NCBI RefSeq assembly: GCF_028285715.1
Contig: NZ_JANQOO010000035.1
Coordinates: 682,001 to 746,000, forward strand
Length of the DNA: 64,000 nucleotides
Direction of reading: 5' to 3'
DNA from: Ulvibacterium sp.
GTDB taxonomy: Bacteria; Bacteroidota; Bacteroidia; Flavobacteriales; Flavobacteriaceae
The translations under genes were made by a program, and so were the position numbers. The notes beneath the pieces were generated by a model. The model was not told the DNA's origin. It made no database searches and worked only from the letters and a program-made list of their open reading frames with translations. This document shows, one piece after another, positions 24,065-33,096 of this stretch (position 1 is the stretch's first letter; each line of letters opens with the position of its first letter).

Positions 24065-24407
24065 TTACTGATCAGAATTTAGTATTAAAACCCATTCCAC
24101 AAACTTTCACCTCCCCCACTCTCCTACTTCGCTTTTCAAGCTCCGAAGAATTCGTTAACGGTTCGGCAGAAACCGTATTTACTCACGCTATTATTATTTA
24201 TGAATATAGGTGCTCGTGAATCTCTCGCTCAAAAAAGAAAAGATCTACCAGACCTTCTCTTTTTATGCCGTCAAAGCAAAGTTACCCGTCTTCGACCCTT
24301 ACGGCAGACAGGCATAACGCGGTACAACTTGTCTGCCCTAGTAGATTACGGAGCAAGCCTATCCGTAATTTATGGATAGCCTAGTCGGGTTGGTGTAATA
24401 CCCCAGG
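24065..24407. other. Non-coding right edge of the accessory island
   Basis: No gene is supported here. The stretch contains the second set of flank repeats (24276-24326). A hairpin GGCAGACA (24303-24310)/TGTCTGCC (24330-24337) encloses the CATAACGCGGTACA copy. Further inverted repeats are ATTACGGA/TCCGTAAT (about 24345-24371) and CTATCC/GGATAG. The dense hairpins before a return to normal composition at 24408 suggest a recombination or insertion boundary. Confidence 0.55.
24276..24337 (+). repeat. Island flank repeat, copy 2, with enclosing hairpin
   Basis: AAGCAAAGTTAC (24276-24287) and CATAACGCGGTACA (24313-24326) repeat the strings at 22680-22704 in direct orientation. Here the second string sits in the loop of a perfect 8-bp stem GGCAGACA/TGTCTGCC (24303-24310, 24330-24337). 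Confidence 0.6.
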
Positions 24408-25094
24408 TCACTTACGCCTTTTATAGATAAACCATGCCACCCATAATGTCATATACATCATAATTAACGTATATATAGCGGGTCTGGGATTTTCAAGACT
24501 GCTAATGGACCCTGAATACGCCGCTATAAAGGCATAGGGAATACTATTTACCGACCAGGCCACATAGAATTTTGTAAAACGCATTTTGGTTATACCGGCC
24601 ATACAGGCACATACTTCGGAAAGTATGGGAGTACTCCTGCTCAATAGAATCATAGGTAACCCATATTGCTCAAAAGCTATTTTCGCCTCTCCCCTTTTTG
24701 TCTCGGAAGGGATGACGTATTTCAAAAAAGACGATCCATACATTCGACTGAGCCAATACCCAATTGCGCCTGCGGCCATGATACCAATTGAAGCGCTGAG
24801 ACCCCCTACCGTAAAACCCAGAAAATAGCCTGCTAGTATACAGGTGGTAAGCGTGGGAACGGCAATAAAAATGTCTACTGCCAAAATCAGTATCACGATA
24901 AGGGATACGTACCATGGATTACTGCCTTTTGCTCTTTCCAACCAGCTCGTAACATCTTCCACGCTGCAGGCTCCCGTAAGACTTACGAATAGAAAGGTCG
25001 TTGCAAAAACCAAACCCAGCAAAACCATAATCTTCACTAATGGCTTCACTTTTCCGCTCCTTTCCTTATAATGAGCTCCGCCATTGATGGCCAC
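24408..25094 (-). CDS. TVP38/TMEM64 (VTT/DedA-like) membrane protein
   Basis: This 228-residue protein has about five or six hydrophobic helices. The VTT-domain signature is 'FIAVPTLTTCILAGYFLGF', 'GGLSASIGIMAAGAIGYWLS' and 'LPMILLSRSTPILSEVCACMAGI'. Family members are lipid or small-molecule transport proteins (DedA/TMEM41 group). The start at 25094 lies 49 bp inside the upstream SDR gene; a shorter start at 25028 (MVLLGLVF) is possible and would remove the overlap. It is the third gene of a Crp-SDR-VTT run on the minus strand. Confidence 0.85.
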   Translation of the reverse strand: MAINGGAHYKERSGKVKPLVKIMVLLGLVFATTFLFVSLTGACSVEDVTSWLERAKGSNPWYVSLIVILILAVDIFIAVPTLTTCILAGYFLGFTVGGLSASIGIMAAGAIGYWLSRMYGSSFLKYVIPSETKRGEAKIAFEQYGLPMILLSRSTPILSEVCACMAGITKMRFTKFYVAWSVNSIPYAFIAAYSGSISSLENPRPAIYTLIMMYMTLWVAWFIYKRRK

Positions 25095-25783
25095 AAACGG
25101 TTAATGACCTTTAATAGCTTTACCTTCCCTATGCGTATTTCATATTTATCTTTTTTGAACGCATCCACAAACTCATCTGCCAACTGTTCAGGAGAAATCT
25201 TCTTTCTACCGCGACCTGTGGTCATCCGTGTGTCGACCAAAGGTGGAATGATTTCAAAAACCTTGACGTCCTGAAGCTGGTCCCGTAAAGACTTCGAAAA
25301 AATATGTATGCCAGCCTTTGTACAGCAGTAGACCGGTGCTTGTTTTTTGGGCACTAATCCCAGGCCGGAGGACACATTTACTATGGCCGCGTTGTCATTC
25401 CCCTTGAGCACAGGTAACAACAAGGCAATGAGTTTGATCGGCGCCAAAAGGTTCACATTGATTTCCTGTTCAATTTTTCCAAGAAGTTGCGGCTCTTCCG
25501 CAAAATGATAGTTATGTTGAATACCAGCATTATTGATTAAGATATTCACGTCTGGATGCTCCTGTTCTATAAACAAGATCAACCGATCCAAGTCGATATC
25601 CTTGGAGATATCACAAGAAAATGGAATGATTCGCTCATCCCATTGGGCAAGCTGTTTGAGTTTAAATTCGTTTCTTCCCAGGGCAATGATTTGATTGTCT
25701 AGACCCAATAACTTCTTGAGCAATGCCTCTCCAATACCAGCGGTAGATCCCGTGATAAGGATTTTGTTTCCATGTAGTTTCAT
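25046..25783 (-). CDS. Short-chain dehydrogenase/reductase (DltE-like)
   Basis: This 245-residue classical SDR has cofactor motif 'ITGSTAGIGEALL' (10-22), 'LINNAG' (about 82-87), catalytic Ser in 'NVSSGLGL' and Y-x3-K in 'YCCTKAG'. The sequence resembles the DltE-type SDRs that Flavobacteria often carry in small stress operons. It lies 91 bp after the Crp-type regulator and overlaps the VTT gene. The substrate is unknown. Confidence 0.85.
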   Translation of the reverse strand: MKLHGNKILITGSTAGIGEALLKKLLGLDNQIIALGRNEFKLKQLAQWDERIIPFSCDISKDIDLDRLILFIEQEHPDVNILINNAGIQHNYHFAEEPQLLGKIEQEINVNLLAPIKLIALLLPVLKGNDNAAIVNVSSGLGLVPKKQAPVYCCTKAGIHIFSKSLRDQLQDVKVFEIIPPLVDTRMTTGRGRKKISPEQLADEFVDAFKKDKYEIRIGKVKLLKVINRLWPSMAELIIRKGAEK

Positions 25784-25874
25784 CTTTTCAATTTAGAATG
25801 AATAACACGGCAAATTTCCAGGCTTTTGTGGACGATTCCATGTACATATGTAAAGGAATGCGCGGGAGAGGGGT

Positions 25875-26435
25875 TTACCTTTGCCTCCTGATTCTGCTCA
25901 GCTGTGTAGGGCTTACTCCCAAATACGAAGCGATATGATATTGTGGAATCCGTTGTTCCAACTCTGGGTGTTCTTTTTGGAAGATGGTATAACGGTCTTT
26001 GGCCTCAAGCGTTACGAGTTCTATTTCCCTTTTTTCCTTGCGAACAAAGAATTGCTCGGCCAAGATGCGGGCCAAACGCTCCACTTTGGGAAATGGGGCG
26101 TAAAGATCTTTTACCTTTTTGTATTCCGCCACTAATAGGTTGCAGTCCGTTAAGGCGTCGATATCTATTAAATTTTTTTCTCCCGTAACCAGCGCCGAAT
26201 AGGCCCCTACAAAATTGTTTTCGGTAAAAAAGGTTTTATTGTATTCCTCGCCCCGATCATTACTGTAGTAAGCGCGCAACACTCCTGATTTTACAAAGGC
26301 AATATTTCGGGAATACTCCCCTTTTTGTGCAAAAACCATCCCTTTTTTGAAGTCTAGCGGCGAGAACAAATTCAAAAAGGCATCCAAGGCTTCCGGATCA
26401 AAATCAACGATGTTATTTAGTGTCTCCTGCAACAT
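25875..26435 (-). CDS. Crp/Fnr-family regulator
   Basis: This 186-residue protein has an N-terminal cyclic-nucleotide-binding-like beta roll ('GMVFAQKGEYSRNIAFVKSG') and a C-terminal helix-turn-helix ('IPQYHIASYLGVSPTQLSRI') ending with 'RRQR'. No Cys cluster for Fe-S is present. It leads a probable operon with the SDR and VTT genes and may regulate it. Confidence 0.85.
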   Translation of the reverse strand: MLQETLNNIVDFDPEALDAFLNLFSPLDFKKGMVFAQKGEYSRNIAFVKSGVLRAYYSNDRGEEYNKTFFTENNFVGAYSALVTGEKNLIDIDALTDCNLLVAEYKKVKDLYAPFPKVERLARILAEQFFVRKEKREIELVTLEAKDRYTIFQKEHPELEQRIPQYHIASYLGVSPTQLSRIRRQR

Positions 26436-26849
26436 GGTATTTAAAGATGAACAAGCCGTTTCATGGGTAAAATGACATTCTCTTTAGAACAAATTGTGCT
26501 TAACCCTAGCCTTGACATATTTCTCCAACTGCTTTTTTTGTTTTCAGGTAAACTGGAATTCTCAGTCGAACCTTTTTGATTTATGAAGTCTTGTCATGAG
26601 TTCTTCAAACAATCTCAACGTCATATTGAATTCAGAAACACTTAAACGTCCAGAATTATGTACAAGATAGTGCACATAATCATTCAAATGCAATCAAACA
26701 CTTTGATATTACGTAAAATAAATATGGGTATCGACGCGGCCAAGAAACGTAAAGATAGCTGAGCTTGCTCACGGATTTGGTAAAAGCGCATAAATTTCGA
26801 AGCACTTGCTTACATCCTCCCCCGAATCGGCTTTCAGGGTTGCTATCTA
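26436..26849. other. Intergenic stretch with no supported gene
   Basis: This 414-bp gap has no convincing coding sequence or hairpin terminator. A 44-codon open stretch on the minus strand (26562-26693) and a 12-codon 'MGIDAAKK' start at 26724 could be gene remnants, but neither can be supported. Confidence 0.5.
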
Positions 26850-28190
26850 TCAATCAATCCGTAATCGGCGTGCTCTAATACTGGTGCCGTTACCATCGCC
26901 GGACCATGACCCCCAAACCGCAAATAGGGTACCATCCGGTGCAAGGGCAATAGCTGGAAAGACTTGATAGCTGTCTTTTTTGCTATTGACCGTGAATTGA
27001 TCGCCATCGCCTGTACCTGTGGCCAGCAAACGGCGCCCATATATTTCATCGCTACTATCATTTGATGAGGCATCACCTTGCCAAATGGCAACGAACCCAC
27101 CACGGTCGTCCTTGGCAATTCCGAGATTTTGATTTCCACCGGTGTTTTGGCTGAGTACAATTTCATCGGTTACAGCGGTGCCATCACTGTTATAGATCCG
27201 TGCCGCGATATCACTGGCCAACGTCTGGGCACTACCGCATTTCTCCGGATCTTCCAGATGTTCCCAAACAATGACAAACGTTCCATCCGCTTGCGTGGCA
27301 ATATCCGGGTTTTTTTGATCGCAGATTTCGCGTATGTTCACTTGCTCTTCCATGGTCATTAATGCAGTACCATCGCTACCAAAGCGTTTAAAAACGATCG
27401 CAATCCTTTCGGAATCAATATTCAGACTTTCCCACACCACGATAAAACCACTGGGCACGGCTGAGATTCTGGCCGTATTTTGCCATCCGTCTATCACCGT
27501 ATTTACCCGAAATTCGCCGTTGCTTATATCATTGAATTCATCATCGTAAACGCGAGCATAGATTTCACCTGCCTTTCCATCCTGGTCCGCGCTCTCCCAA
27601 ATGACCATTAAGTTGCCATTGCTGTGATACGCGGCATACGCTTGGTCTTGATTGGAGTTGGTTTCTTCATTAATTTGAAACTCGCCACCAACTTCATTGC
27701 CATCGCCGTCATAGCGTTGGGCATACACCCCAAAACCGCTACCATCTTGATCTTTGCTGCGCCAGAAAATGATATGCGAACCATCATCCGCAACGGCAAC
27801 CGTAGGTTGACTTTGGGTCGATGCGGTTTCTGTGTTCACCACAAATTCATCGCCCCATTTGGACCCATCCGTATTATACCGCTGAGCCGCTACGGCAAGT
27901 CCATCGTTATCCTGCCCATCGCTCTCCCAAACCACTATGGCCTTACCATCCGGAGCAATAGCGACTTTGGGATAGTTCTGATTCTTGTCGGTATAGGAAT
28001 TGACTTGAAAGTCGTCACCAAGAAGCGATAAAGTGCCACTAGTTTCTTCACCGTTTTCGGTACCAGTTTCTCCATCATTCGCATTGCCAGTTTCTTCAGC
28101 GTTTTCTTCGCCAATCATCTCAATATCTTTATCAGAGCAGGAAGTGAGGGCAGAAACCAGGCAAAACATCACAAAAGCCAGTCTTTTCAT
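26850..28190 (-). CDS. Seven-repeat beta-propeller-like lipoprotein
   Basis: This 446-residue lipoprotein has lipobox 'LVSALTSC' (Cys 18), followed by an acidic, Glu/Gly/Thr-rich linker (about 19-50). The rest is seven repeats of about 52-60 residues with the pattern 'F.VN..T...Q..P..A...DG...VVWES.D.DG.....QR....G', most likely one seven-bladed propeller. Asp- and Gly-rich loops may bind calcium. It is probably surface-exposed. The function is unknown; the repeats resemble those found in adhesin-like and hemolysin-type secreted proteins. Confidence 0.78.
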   Translation of the reverse strand: MKRLAFVMFCLVSALTSCSDKDIEMIGEENAEETGNANDGETGTENGEETSGTLSLLGDDFQVNSYTDKNQNYPKVAIAPDGKAIVVWESDGQDNDGLAVAAQRYNTDGSKWGDEFVVNTETASTQSQPTVAVADDGSHIIFWRSKDQDGSGFGVYAQRYDGDGNEVGGEFQINEETNSNQDQAYAAYHSNGNLMVIWESADQDGKAGEIYARVYDDEFNDISNGEFRVNTVIDGWQNTARISAVPSGFIVVWESLNIDSERIAIVFKRFGSDGTALMTMEEQVNIREICDQKNPDIATQADGTFVIVWEHLEDPEKCGSAQTLASDIAARIYNSDGTAVTDEIVLSQNTGGNQNLGIAKDDRGGFVAIWQGDASSNDSSDEIYGRRLLATGTGDGDQFTVNSKKDSYQVFPAIALAPDGTLFAVWGSWSGDGNGTSIRARRLRID

Positions 28191-28669
28191 AGGTATTTCG
28201 TTTTATGGATTTGGGTCATCAAATTGTACAAATGCTATGTACAAAGGCTTTGCGTTAATCGATTTCAATAGATGTCCAAGCGATACCATGTTTGGCCTTT
28301 ACAAATACGCATTTGATTGTCATGGGCTTATGTAGGCAACCTGCCTAATGTCCACGTACTAAGTCTAAACTTCCAACTTTGCTATTTATTGCCAAAAAAA
28401 GAGGCTACGTGCCTACTTTGAGCAATCCTAGGTGTTATCCTGCCTGTGGGTGCTGCGTTTTGTGATAACATTTTTCTCCTTTTAAGGAGACGATGCCCTA
28501 GTGGTTTTTGATGGCAGCCGCCCATCTCGTTGAAAAAAGTAATAAACAAGTCTATGAATACCTTCAGTTTGCATGTACCCCTTTAGTTTAGATTTGAACG
28601 GGCGCGGGTAAATTCCAACGTAGTCTCAATCGATGCCGACACCTATGCTTAGTTTCTTATTTTTACGGC
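28191..28669. other. Intergenic stretch with no supported gene
   Basis: This 479-bp gap lies between divergent genes. Apart from a small stem CTCCTT/AAGGAG near 28472-28485, I see no RNA gene, strong terminator or complete promoter pair. Confidence 0.5.
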
Positions 28670-30484
28670 ATGCAATATTCGAGTGGTTTTTGGAGGGCGA
28701 TTTTGTTGATGTATACGTTGTGTACCCCTATTCCTCTGATTTCTTCAGGAACGGATTTACAAGAACCAACCGATATCCAGGAACTGGAACTCCTTATTGA
28801 AACTTACTTCCAACAACGGGATGAGGAACCTCAAAAGGCATTGAGAACGATAAGAAAAGCGGCGCGTTTGGCCAACAGAACCTTTTCGGATCGGTCAACA
28901 TTAAGCGAATCTCAACGTAAGCTTTGGCAACAGGCGGAAGGGTACCTGGCCCTCTCCCAATTTGATCGTGGGCGGTTTTTGGAATCGGAGGAACATTGGG
29001 TCAAAACCCATGCCATTCACGACACCATTCTGGACACGAACCTGCGCAACGAATTGAAGACACGCCGGATCCTACTGGACTCAGCCTTGATGGAGGTCAA
29101 ATTCCCGGAAACCAAGGAATGGCTACGCAATTTGAAGCCCGGTAAAAAAGTGGCGGATCAGTTTTCCCGGGGCACCCAGCAAGTACAGGCGAATATGGAA
29201 CAGCGGATGTTCACCAGTGCGGTCCGAAAAGGGAATATTAATTCCGCCCTCAAGCATTATAACAAGGCCTCCGACCTATTGGATGAATTGGGCGACGAGG
29301 CGGGACTGCAGGAATTGGAGACCCAATATCAGACGTGGCTCGCCCAAATGGATTCTACCTTGATCGTCAATCATATCAAAGAGGAAGCGGTCCTTGAACC
29401 CCAAAAAGAGGAAGTAGTGTTGGAGCCCCTGGAAAACGAGCGTCTGGAAACGCTGAAGGCCGAAGCGCAGGCCATAGAAAACTCAGGATTGAGTACTGAG
29501 CAGGCCACTTTGTTCGAACGCTACAAATCACTTCAAAAAGCCATTGCCGAGGAAGAGAAAAGAAATGCCTTGGCGCTCCAGGACAAGGAGAACCAGATTC
29601 AAAATCAGGAGTTGGAGATACGCGTACTATTGCAAGAAAAGGATATCAGCAAGTTGTCCCTGCAACAACAACGGCTGATCGGAGAAGAGGAGGCACGGAA
29701 AAAGCGAAACCTCATGATAGTCCTGGCACTGGTCTTCGCCTTGCTCCTTAGTGTGTTCATCCTATACCGCCATAAAATCAGAGCCAATCGTCAGCTTAAC
29801 CAAGCCAAAAATGAATTGGCCGTAGTCAATGCAAAGGTGGCCGGACTATTACAGGAACAATTATCCGCTGATATTGCCGATACCCTGATCAAGGGGGAGT
29901 CCATAGCGGTAAAAGAAGCCTTTGTGGCCGTTATGTTCGTTGATATTCGGGGGTTTACACCTATAGTGGCCCAATTAAAACCGGAAGAGATCAATCACTA
30001 TCAGAATGCGATATTCGGATTTATGATCGACATCATCGAATCCCATAACGGGAACATCAATCAGCTTCTGGGTGATGGATTTATGGCGACCTTCGGGGCT
30101 CCGAAAAGTTTTGGTAATGACGTACAGAATGCGGTGGATGCAGGAATTCAAATACTAAAGGAACTTGCCGAAATCAACAGACTTGGAAAAATACCACAGA
30201 CGGAAATCGGTATCGGCATCGATTGTGGTGTTGCCGTCATGGGCAATGTAGGGGGTTCAGGAAGAAAACAGTTCAGTATCACTGGAAATGTAGTTATTTC
30301 AGCCGCGCGCATAGAGCAGGTCAACAAAACAATCGGTAGCCATTACCTGATTAGTGAAGAAGTGAAGCAAAAAGTAAACCTTGAAGTTGCTTGTAAAGAA
30401 CATCAAATGGCCCTAAAGGGCAGACAGGGATTGCGCGCACTCTATCAATTACTTCCCTTGGAAGAAGCTGCTTTACCATCATGA
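28670..30484 (+). CDS. Class III nucleotide cyclase-domain protein with periplasmic helical domain
   Basis: The 604-residue protein has a signal or anchor segment (1-25), a helical TPR-like region (about 30-260), a coiled coil (about 265-340), one membrane helix ('LMIVLALVFALLLSVFILY', about 345-363) and a C-terminal cyclase domain (about 410-600). The metal-binding aspartates are kept (D425 in 'FVDIRGFT', D469 in 'LLGDGFMATFG'), and Arg547 is present. The usual purine-binding Lys and Asp are Gln465 and Ser536, and the transition-state Asn is Ile543 ('SITGNVVISAARIEQ'). I recall this variant from other bacterial cyclases. Product identity, and even activity, is open. Confidence 0.8.
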   Translation: MQYSSGFWRAILLMYTLCTPIPLISSGTDLQEPTDIQELELLIETYFQQRDEEPQKALRTIRKAARLANRTFSDRSTLSESQRKLWQQAEGYLALSQFDRGRFLESEEHWVKTHAIHDTILDTNLRNELKTRRILLDSALMEVKFPETKEWLRNLKPGKKVADQFSRGTQQVQANMEQRMFTSAVRKGNINSALKHYNKASDLLDELGDEAGLQELETQYQTWLAQMDSTLIVNHIKEEAVLEPQKEEVVLEPLENERLETLKAEAQAIENSGLSTEQATLFERYKSLQKAIAEEEKRNALALQDKENQIQNQELEIRVLLQEKDISKLSLQQQRLIGEEEARKKRNLMIVLALVFALLLSVFILYRHKIRANRQLNQAKNELAVVNAKVAGLLQEQLSADIADTLIKGESIAVKEAFVAVMFVDIRGFTPIVAQLKPEEINHYQNAIFGFMIDIIESHNGNINQLLGDGFMATFGAPKSFGNDVQNAVDAGIQILKELAEINRLGKIPQTEIGIGIDCGVAVMGNVGGSGRKQFSITGNVVISAARIEQVNKTIGSHYLISEEVKQKVNLEVACKEHQMALKGRQGLRALYQLLPLEEAALPS

Positions 30485-30537
30485 TTCAGGGCGGTCAGTT
30501 ACAAAAAGCAACATCCAACCTCAAATAAAATGGGGCG

Positions 30538-32037
30538 TTATTGCTCGGGCACCAAGCGTATTAATCTACCAGGGCCCTCTACCACAACATAGAGATAACC
30601 ATCCGTACCCATTTGTGCATCACGTACCCGGCCTATCCCGTCCAACAATGTTTCATGGCCTACGACGGTGTTGCCGTTCATCTTTAAACGATGGAGGTAT
30701 TCGAATTTGAGCGAGCCGACGAACAGGTCATTTCTCCAACTCCCATAAAAATCGCTGGATACGAATGTCATTCCACAGGGCGCAATGGAAGGGGTCCAGT
30801 AGTATACGGGCTGTTCCATGCCGTTCAATTCGGTAAGGTCCGTAAATGTGGTGCCATCATAATTAATGCCGTATGAAATCACGGGCCAACCATTGTTGTT
30901 TCCTGCCTCCAAAATATTGATTTCATCCCCGCCCTGAGGCCCGTGCTCACCTTCCCAAACTGCTCCAGTTTGCGGATGTAGGCTCATGCCTTGCGGATTG
31001 CGCGTACCATAGGTGAAAATTGAATTGACCGCTCCAGGGGTAGTATAAAAAGGGTTGTCAGTAGGAATTTCACCGTCGTCCTGGATACGGTGTATTTTTC
31101 CGATAGCATTGTCCAATTCCTGAGGATACACATCCCTATATCCGCGATCACCCACGGAAACATATAGGTAACCATTGTTGTCAAATACGAGTCGGGACCC
31201 AAAATGTTGCCCACTATTCAGATATGGCAGTGCCGTAAAGATGTTCTCCACATCAATCAAGTTGTTGCCCTGTAGCCTGGCTCTTGCCACAGCAGTACTC
31301 CTTTCGGACGAATTACTGGGGTTGACCCGGGAATAGGATAGATAAACGAATGCATTGTTTTCAAAATCGGGATGTATGAGCACATCCAACAAGCCCCCCT
31401 GCCCTTGCGAAGCCACCTCCGGGACACCGGTAACTTCTGTCAATTGCTTGTCATTCCCTACCAAAAATAGCCTTCCCCCACGCTCGGTGACCAAAATTTC
31501 ACCATTGGGCAATTGTTCCAACCCCCAAGGAATGCCGGGAATATCATCGGTGAGGGTCTCCACTCGGAAGGTAAGGTCATCGGATGTAATCAAACCGGAC
31601 AAATCGGGGTTCTCCGCCTCCAACATCGCTTTGGTCTTTCCATCGATCTCGGTAAGGATATAATTGGTCAGATCCTCGATTTCCTGTGCGCCCAAAGCCG
31701 ATCCGTAAGCGGGCATGCCATTGTCCGCATACCCATCCGTTATGGATTGTATCACCTCTTCCAGGGAATTGCCATAGGTCCATTCGCGTTCCACAAAGGA
31801 GCCCAAGTCCTGCCCATGGCAACCGCCACATTGATTTCTATAGGTAAGGGCAACTCCCTCCAAATCCACGATTTCATCGCCCGGATTCATTCCTTCCTCG
31901 GGCGATACGGGATCCTCAGAGCTGTTACAGCCCAATAGTAGTGACAAGAAAAATAACCCCACCCATTGCGTTGTGGTGTAGGAGTGCTTTAGTTTAATAG
32001 TGATTTCGGAAAACGGATTTGAGGTGCTCGGAGCCAT
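30538..32037 (-). CDS. PQQ-type sugar dehydrogenase with N-terminal cytochrome c domain
   Basis: This 499-residue lipoprotein has a signal ending in 'FFLSLLLGC', a single-haem cytochrome c domain (CGGCH in 'YRNQCGGCHGQDLG', about 70-150) and a six-bladed soluble glucose/sorbosone dehydrogenase propeller (about 155-499: 'GIPWGLEQLPNGEILVTERG', 'GLLDVLIHPDF', 'RNPQGMSLHPQTG', 'EHGPQGGDEIN'). It likely oxidises an aldose or related compound in the periplasm and passes electrons to its own haem. The 36 residues before the lipobox are long for a signal, so the true start could lie a little downstream. Confidence 0.88.
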   Translation of the reverse strand: MAPSTSNPFSEITIKLKHSYTTTQWVGLFFLSLLLGCNSSEDPVSPEEGMNPGDEIVDLEGVALTYRNQCGGCHGQDLGSFVEREWTYGNSLEEVIQSITDGYADNGMPAYGSALGAQEIEDLTNYILTEIDGKTKAMLEAENPDLSGLITSDDLTFRVETLTDDIPGIPWGLEQLPNGEILVTERGGRLFLVGNDKQLTEVTGVPEVASQGQGGLLDVLIHPDFENNAFVYLSYSRVNPSNSSERSTAVARARLQGNNLIDVENIFTALPYLNSGQHFGSRLVFDNNGYLYVSVGDRGYRDVYPQELDNAIGKIHRIQDDGEIPTDNPFYTTPGAVNSIFTYGTRNPQGMSLHPQTGAVWEGEHGPQGGDEINILEAGNNNGWPVISYGINYDGTTFTDLTELNGMEQPVYYWTPSIAPCGMTFVSSDFYGSWRNDLFVGSLKFEYLHRLKMNGNTVVGHETLLDGIGRVRDAQMGTDGYLYVVVEGPGRLIRLVPEQ

Positions 32038-32233
32038 AGTATTCCTTATTATATTGTAGGAGTGCTTTTATTAGTTTGTGTAGTGGTAAATTCATGTTCA
32101 CCCCCGACATAACCACAGACACCAAGCACATCCATGTTACTTATCTTATAACGAAGTATATACGAATAAAGTATGGGGTTGGGATGACAATGGGGTATTC
32201 GTTATCTTCATTTTCTTTTTGTTTTCCAGTTGT

Positions 32234-32851
32234 TTATGGAACACAATGTACCAAGCAAAAGGCGTAAAGCTCGGGAACTGTTCGAAAAGATGTTTTATCC
32301 GTAAAGAGTTCTTCTGTCAATGCGGGACAATCTGAAAAATAATTCGCAAGCTGTTTCTTTTTAAACCCAAAAAGGCCTTGGGTCACCCGAACCATTTCCG
32401 GGTCTCCGGGCCTATAAAATAAAGGAAAGGCATCCAGATAGGAATTGTCATCATGGACAAAAAGATATTCAAAATAGATGAGCCCCTCCGATTGACGGAT
32501 TACCTTCAAAAATACACGCGGTGCCGCCTCATCCGTATAATATCGAAACTTAAAGAAGGCACTTTCCTCCCGAAACGGCATGGATAGGAAATGTTGTCCC
32601 TGATACCCGTATCCCAAAATAGCGTCGGGCACATACTTTTTGGTACGGGACCTGCCTGCCTCCTTAAACCGGATCTTGTTATACAGGGAAACAAAGGGTT
32701 CCGGCGATCGATCCTTAACGAGCCCTGGAATGGTGTCCCCGTTCATTGCGATAATGTATCCCTTCTGGAACGATTTTTTCTGTGCGGTCAAAGGATGGAT
32801 AGCGCAAAGCAGAATAACCACTAGTATTGGCCTTTTGAACATTTCACTCAT
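32234..32851 (-). CDS. Secreted protein of unknown function
   Basis: This 205-residue protein has a signal peptide ('MFKRPILVVILLCAIHPLTAQ', starting at residue 4). The mature part begins 'KKSFQKGYIIAMNGDTIPGLVKDRSPEPF', the opening seen in many flavobacterial secreted proteins with a 'GYI.tl.gDTi.G.I' motif, and contains 'GYGYQGQHFLSMPF'. No catalytic residues are evident. It is divergent from the lipoprotein gene at 33097. Confidence 0.65.
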   Translation of the reverse strand: MSEMFKRPILVVILLCAIHPLTAQKKSFQKGYIIAMNGDTIPGLVKDRSPEPFVSLYNKIRFKEAGRSRTKKYVPDAILGYGYQGQHFLSMPFREESAFFKFRYYTDEAAPRVFLKVIRQSEGLIYFEYLFVHDDNSYLDAFPLFYRPGDPEMVRVTQGLFGFKKKQLANYFSDCPALTEELFTDKTSFRTVPELYAFCLVHCVP

Positions 32852-33064
32852 TGGATTGGTTTTGGTACATCAGGTAAATCATCAAATGGTGTACCATAAT
32901 TACTGGCAAGGCTGTATTTCGCTTCGACTTTAGGGGAATTCAATGAAAAATTGTCGTTTTTCAATCACGCATTCTTCAACCGGCTTACGGGTCTATATCG
33001 CCTTGGTTGCCCCTTGGATGCAACTCTTGGCACAGTGAAATGCGGTCATATTGAACATTAATGG

Positions 33065-33072
33065 TACATTTG
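33065..33072 (+). promoter_or_regulatory. -7 element TACATTTG of the 33097 gene
   Basis: TACATTTG fits TAnnTTTG exactly and lies 24 bp before the ATG at 33097. It sits inside the longer in-frame ORF that begins at 33061, which argues for the downstream start. No properly spaced TTG -33 element is seen. Confidence 0.4.
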
Positions 33073-33096
33073 ACCTTCTTCATGCTATCTCAACTT

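Noticed and set aside
22680-24337. Integron attC sites as an explanation for the flank repeats
   Set aside because: The GTTRRRY/RYYYAAC core pairs expected of attC sites were not found, and no integron integrase is in the window.
26724-26762. 'MGIDAAKK' start resembling an IS110-type transposase N-terminus
   Set aside because: It stops after 12 codons, with no further transposase sequence and no terminal repeats.
28670-30484. Confident call of the cyclase as an adenylate cyclase
   Set aside because: The purine-selecting residues are replaced, so only the fold class is supported.
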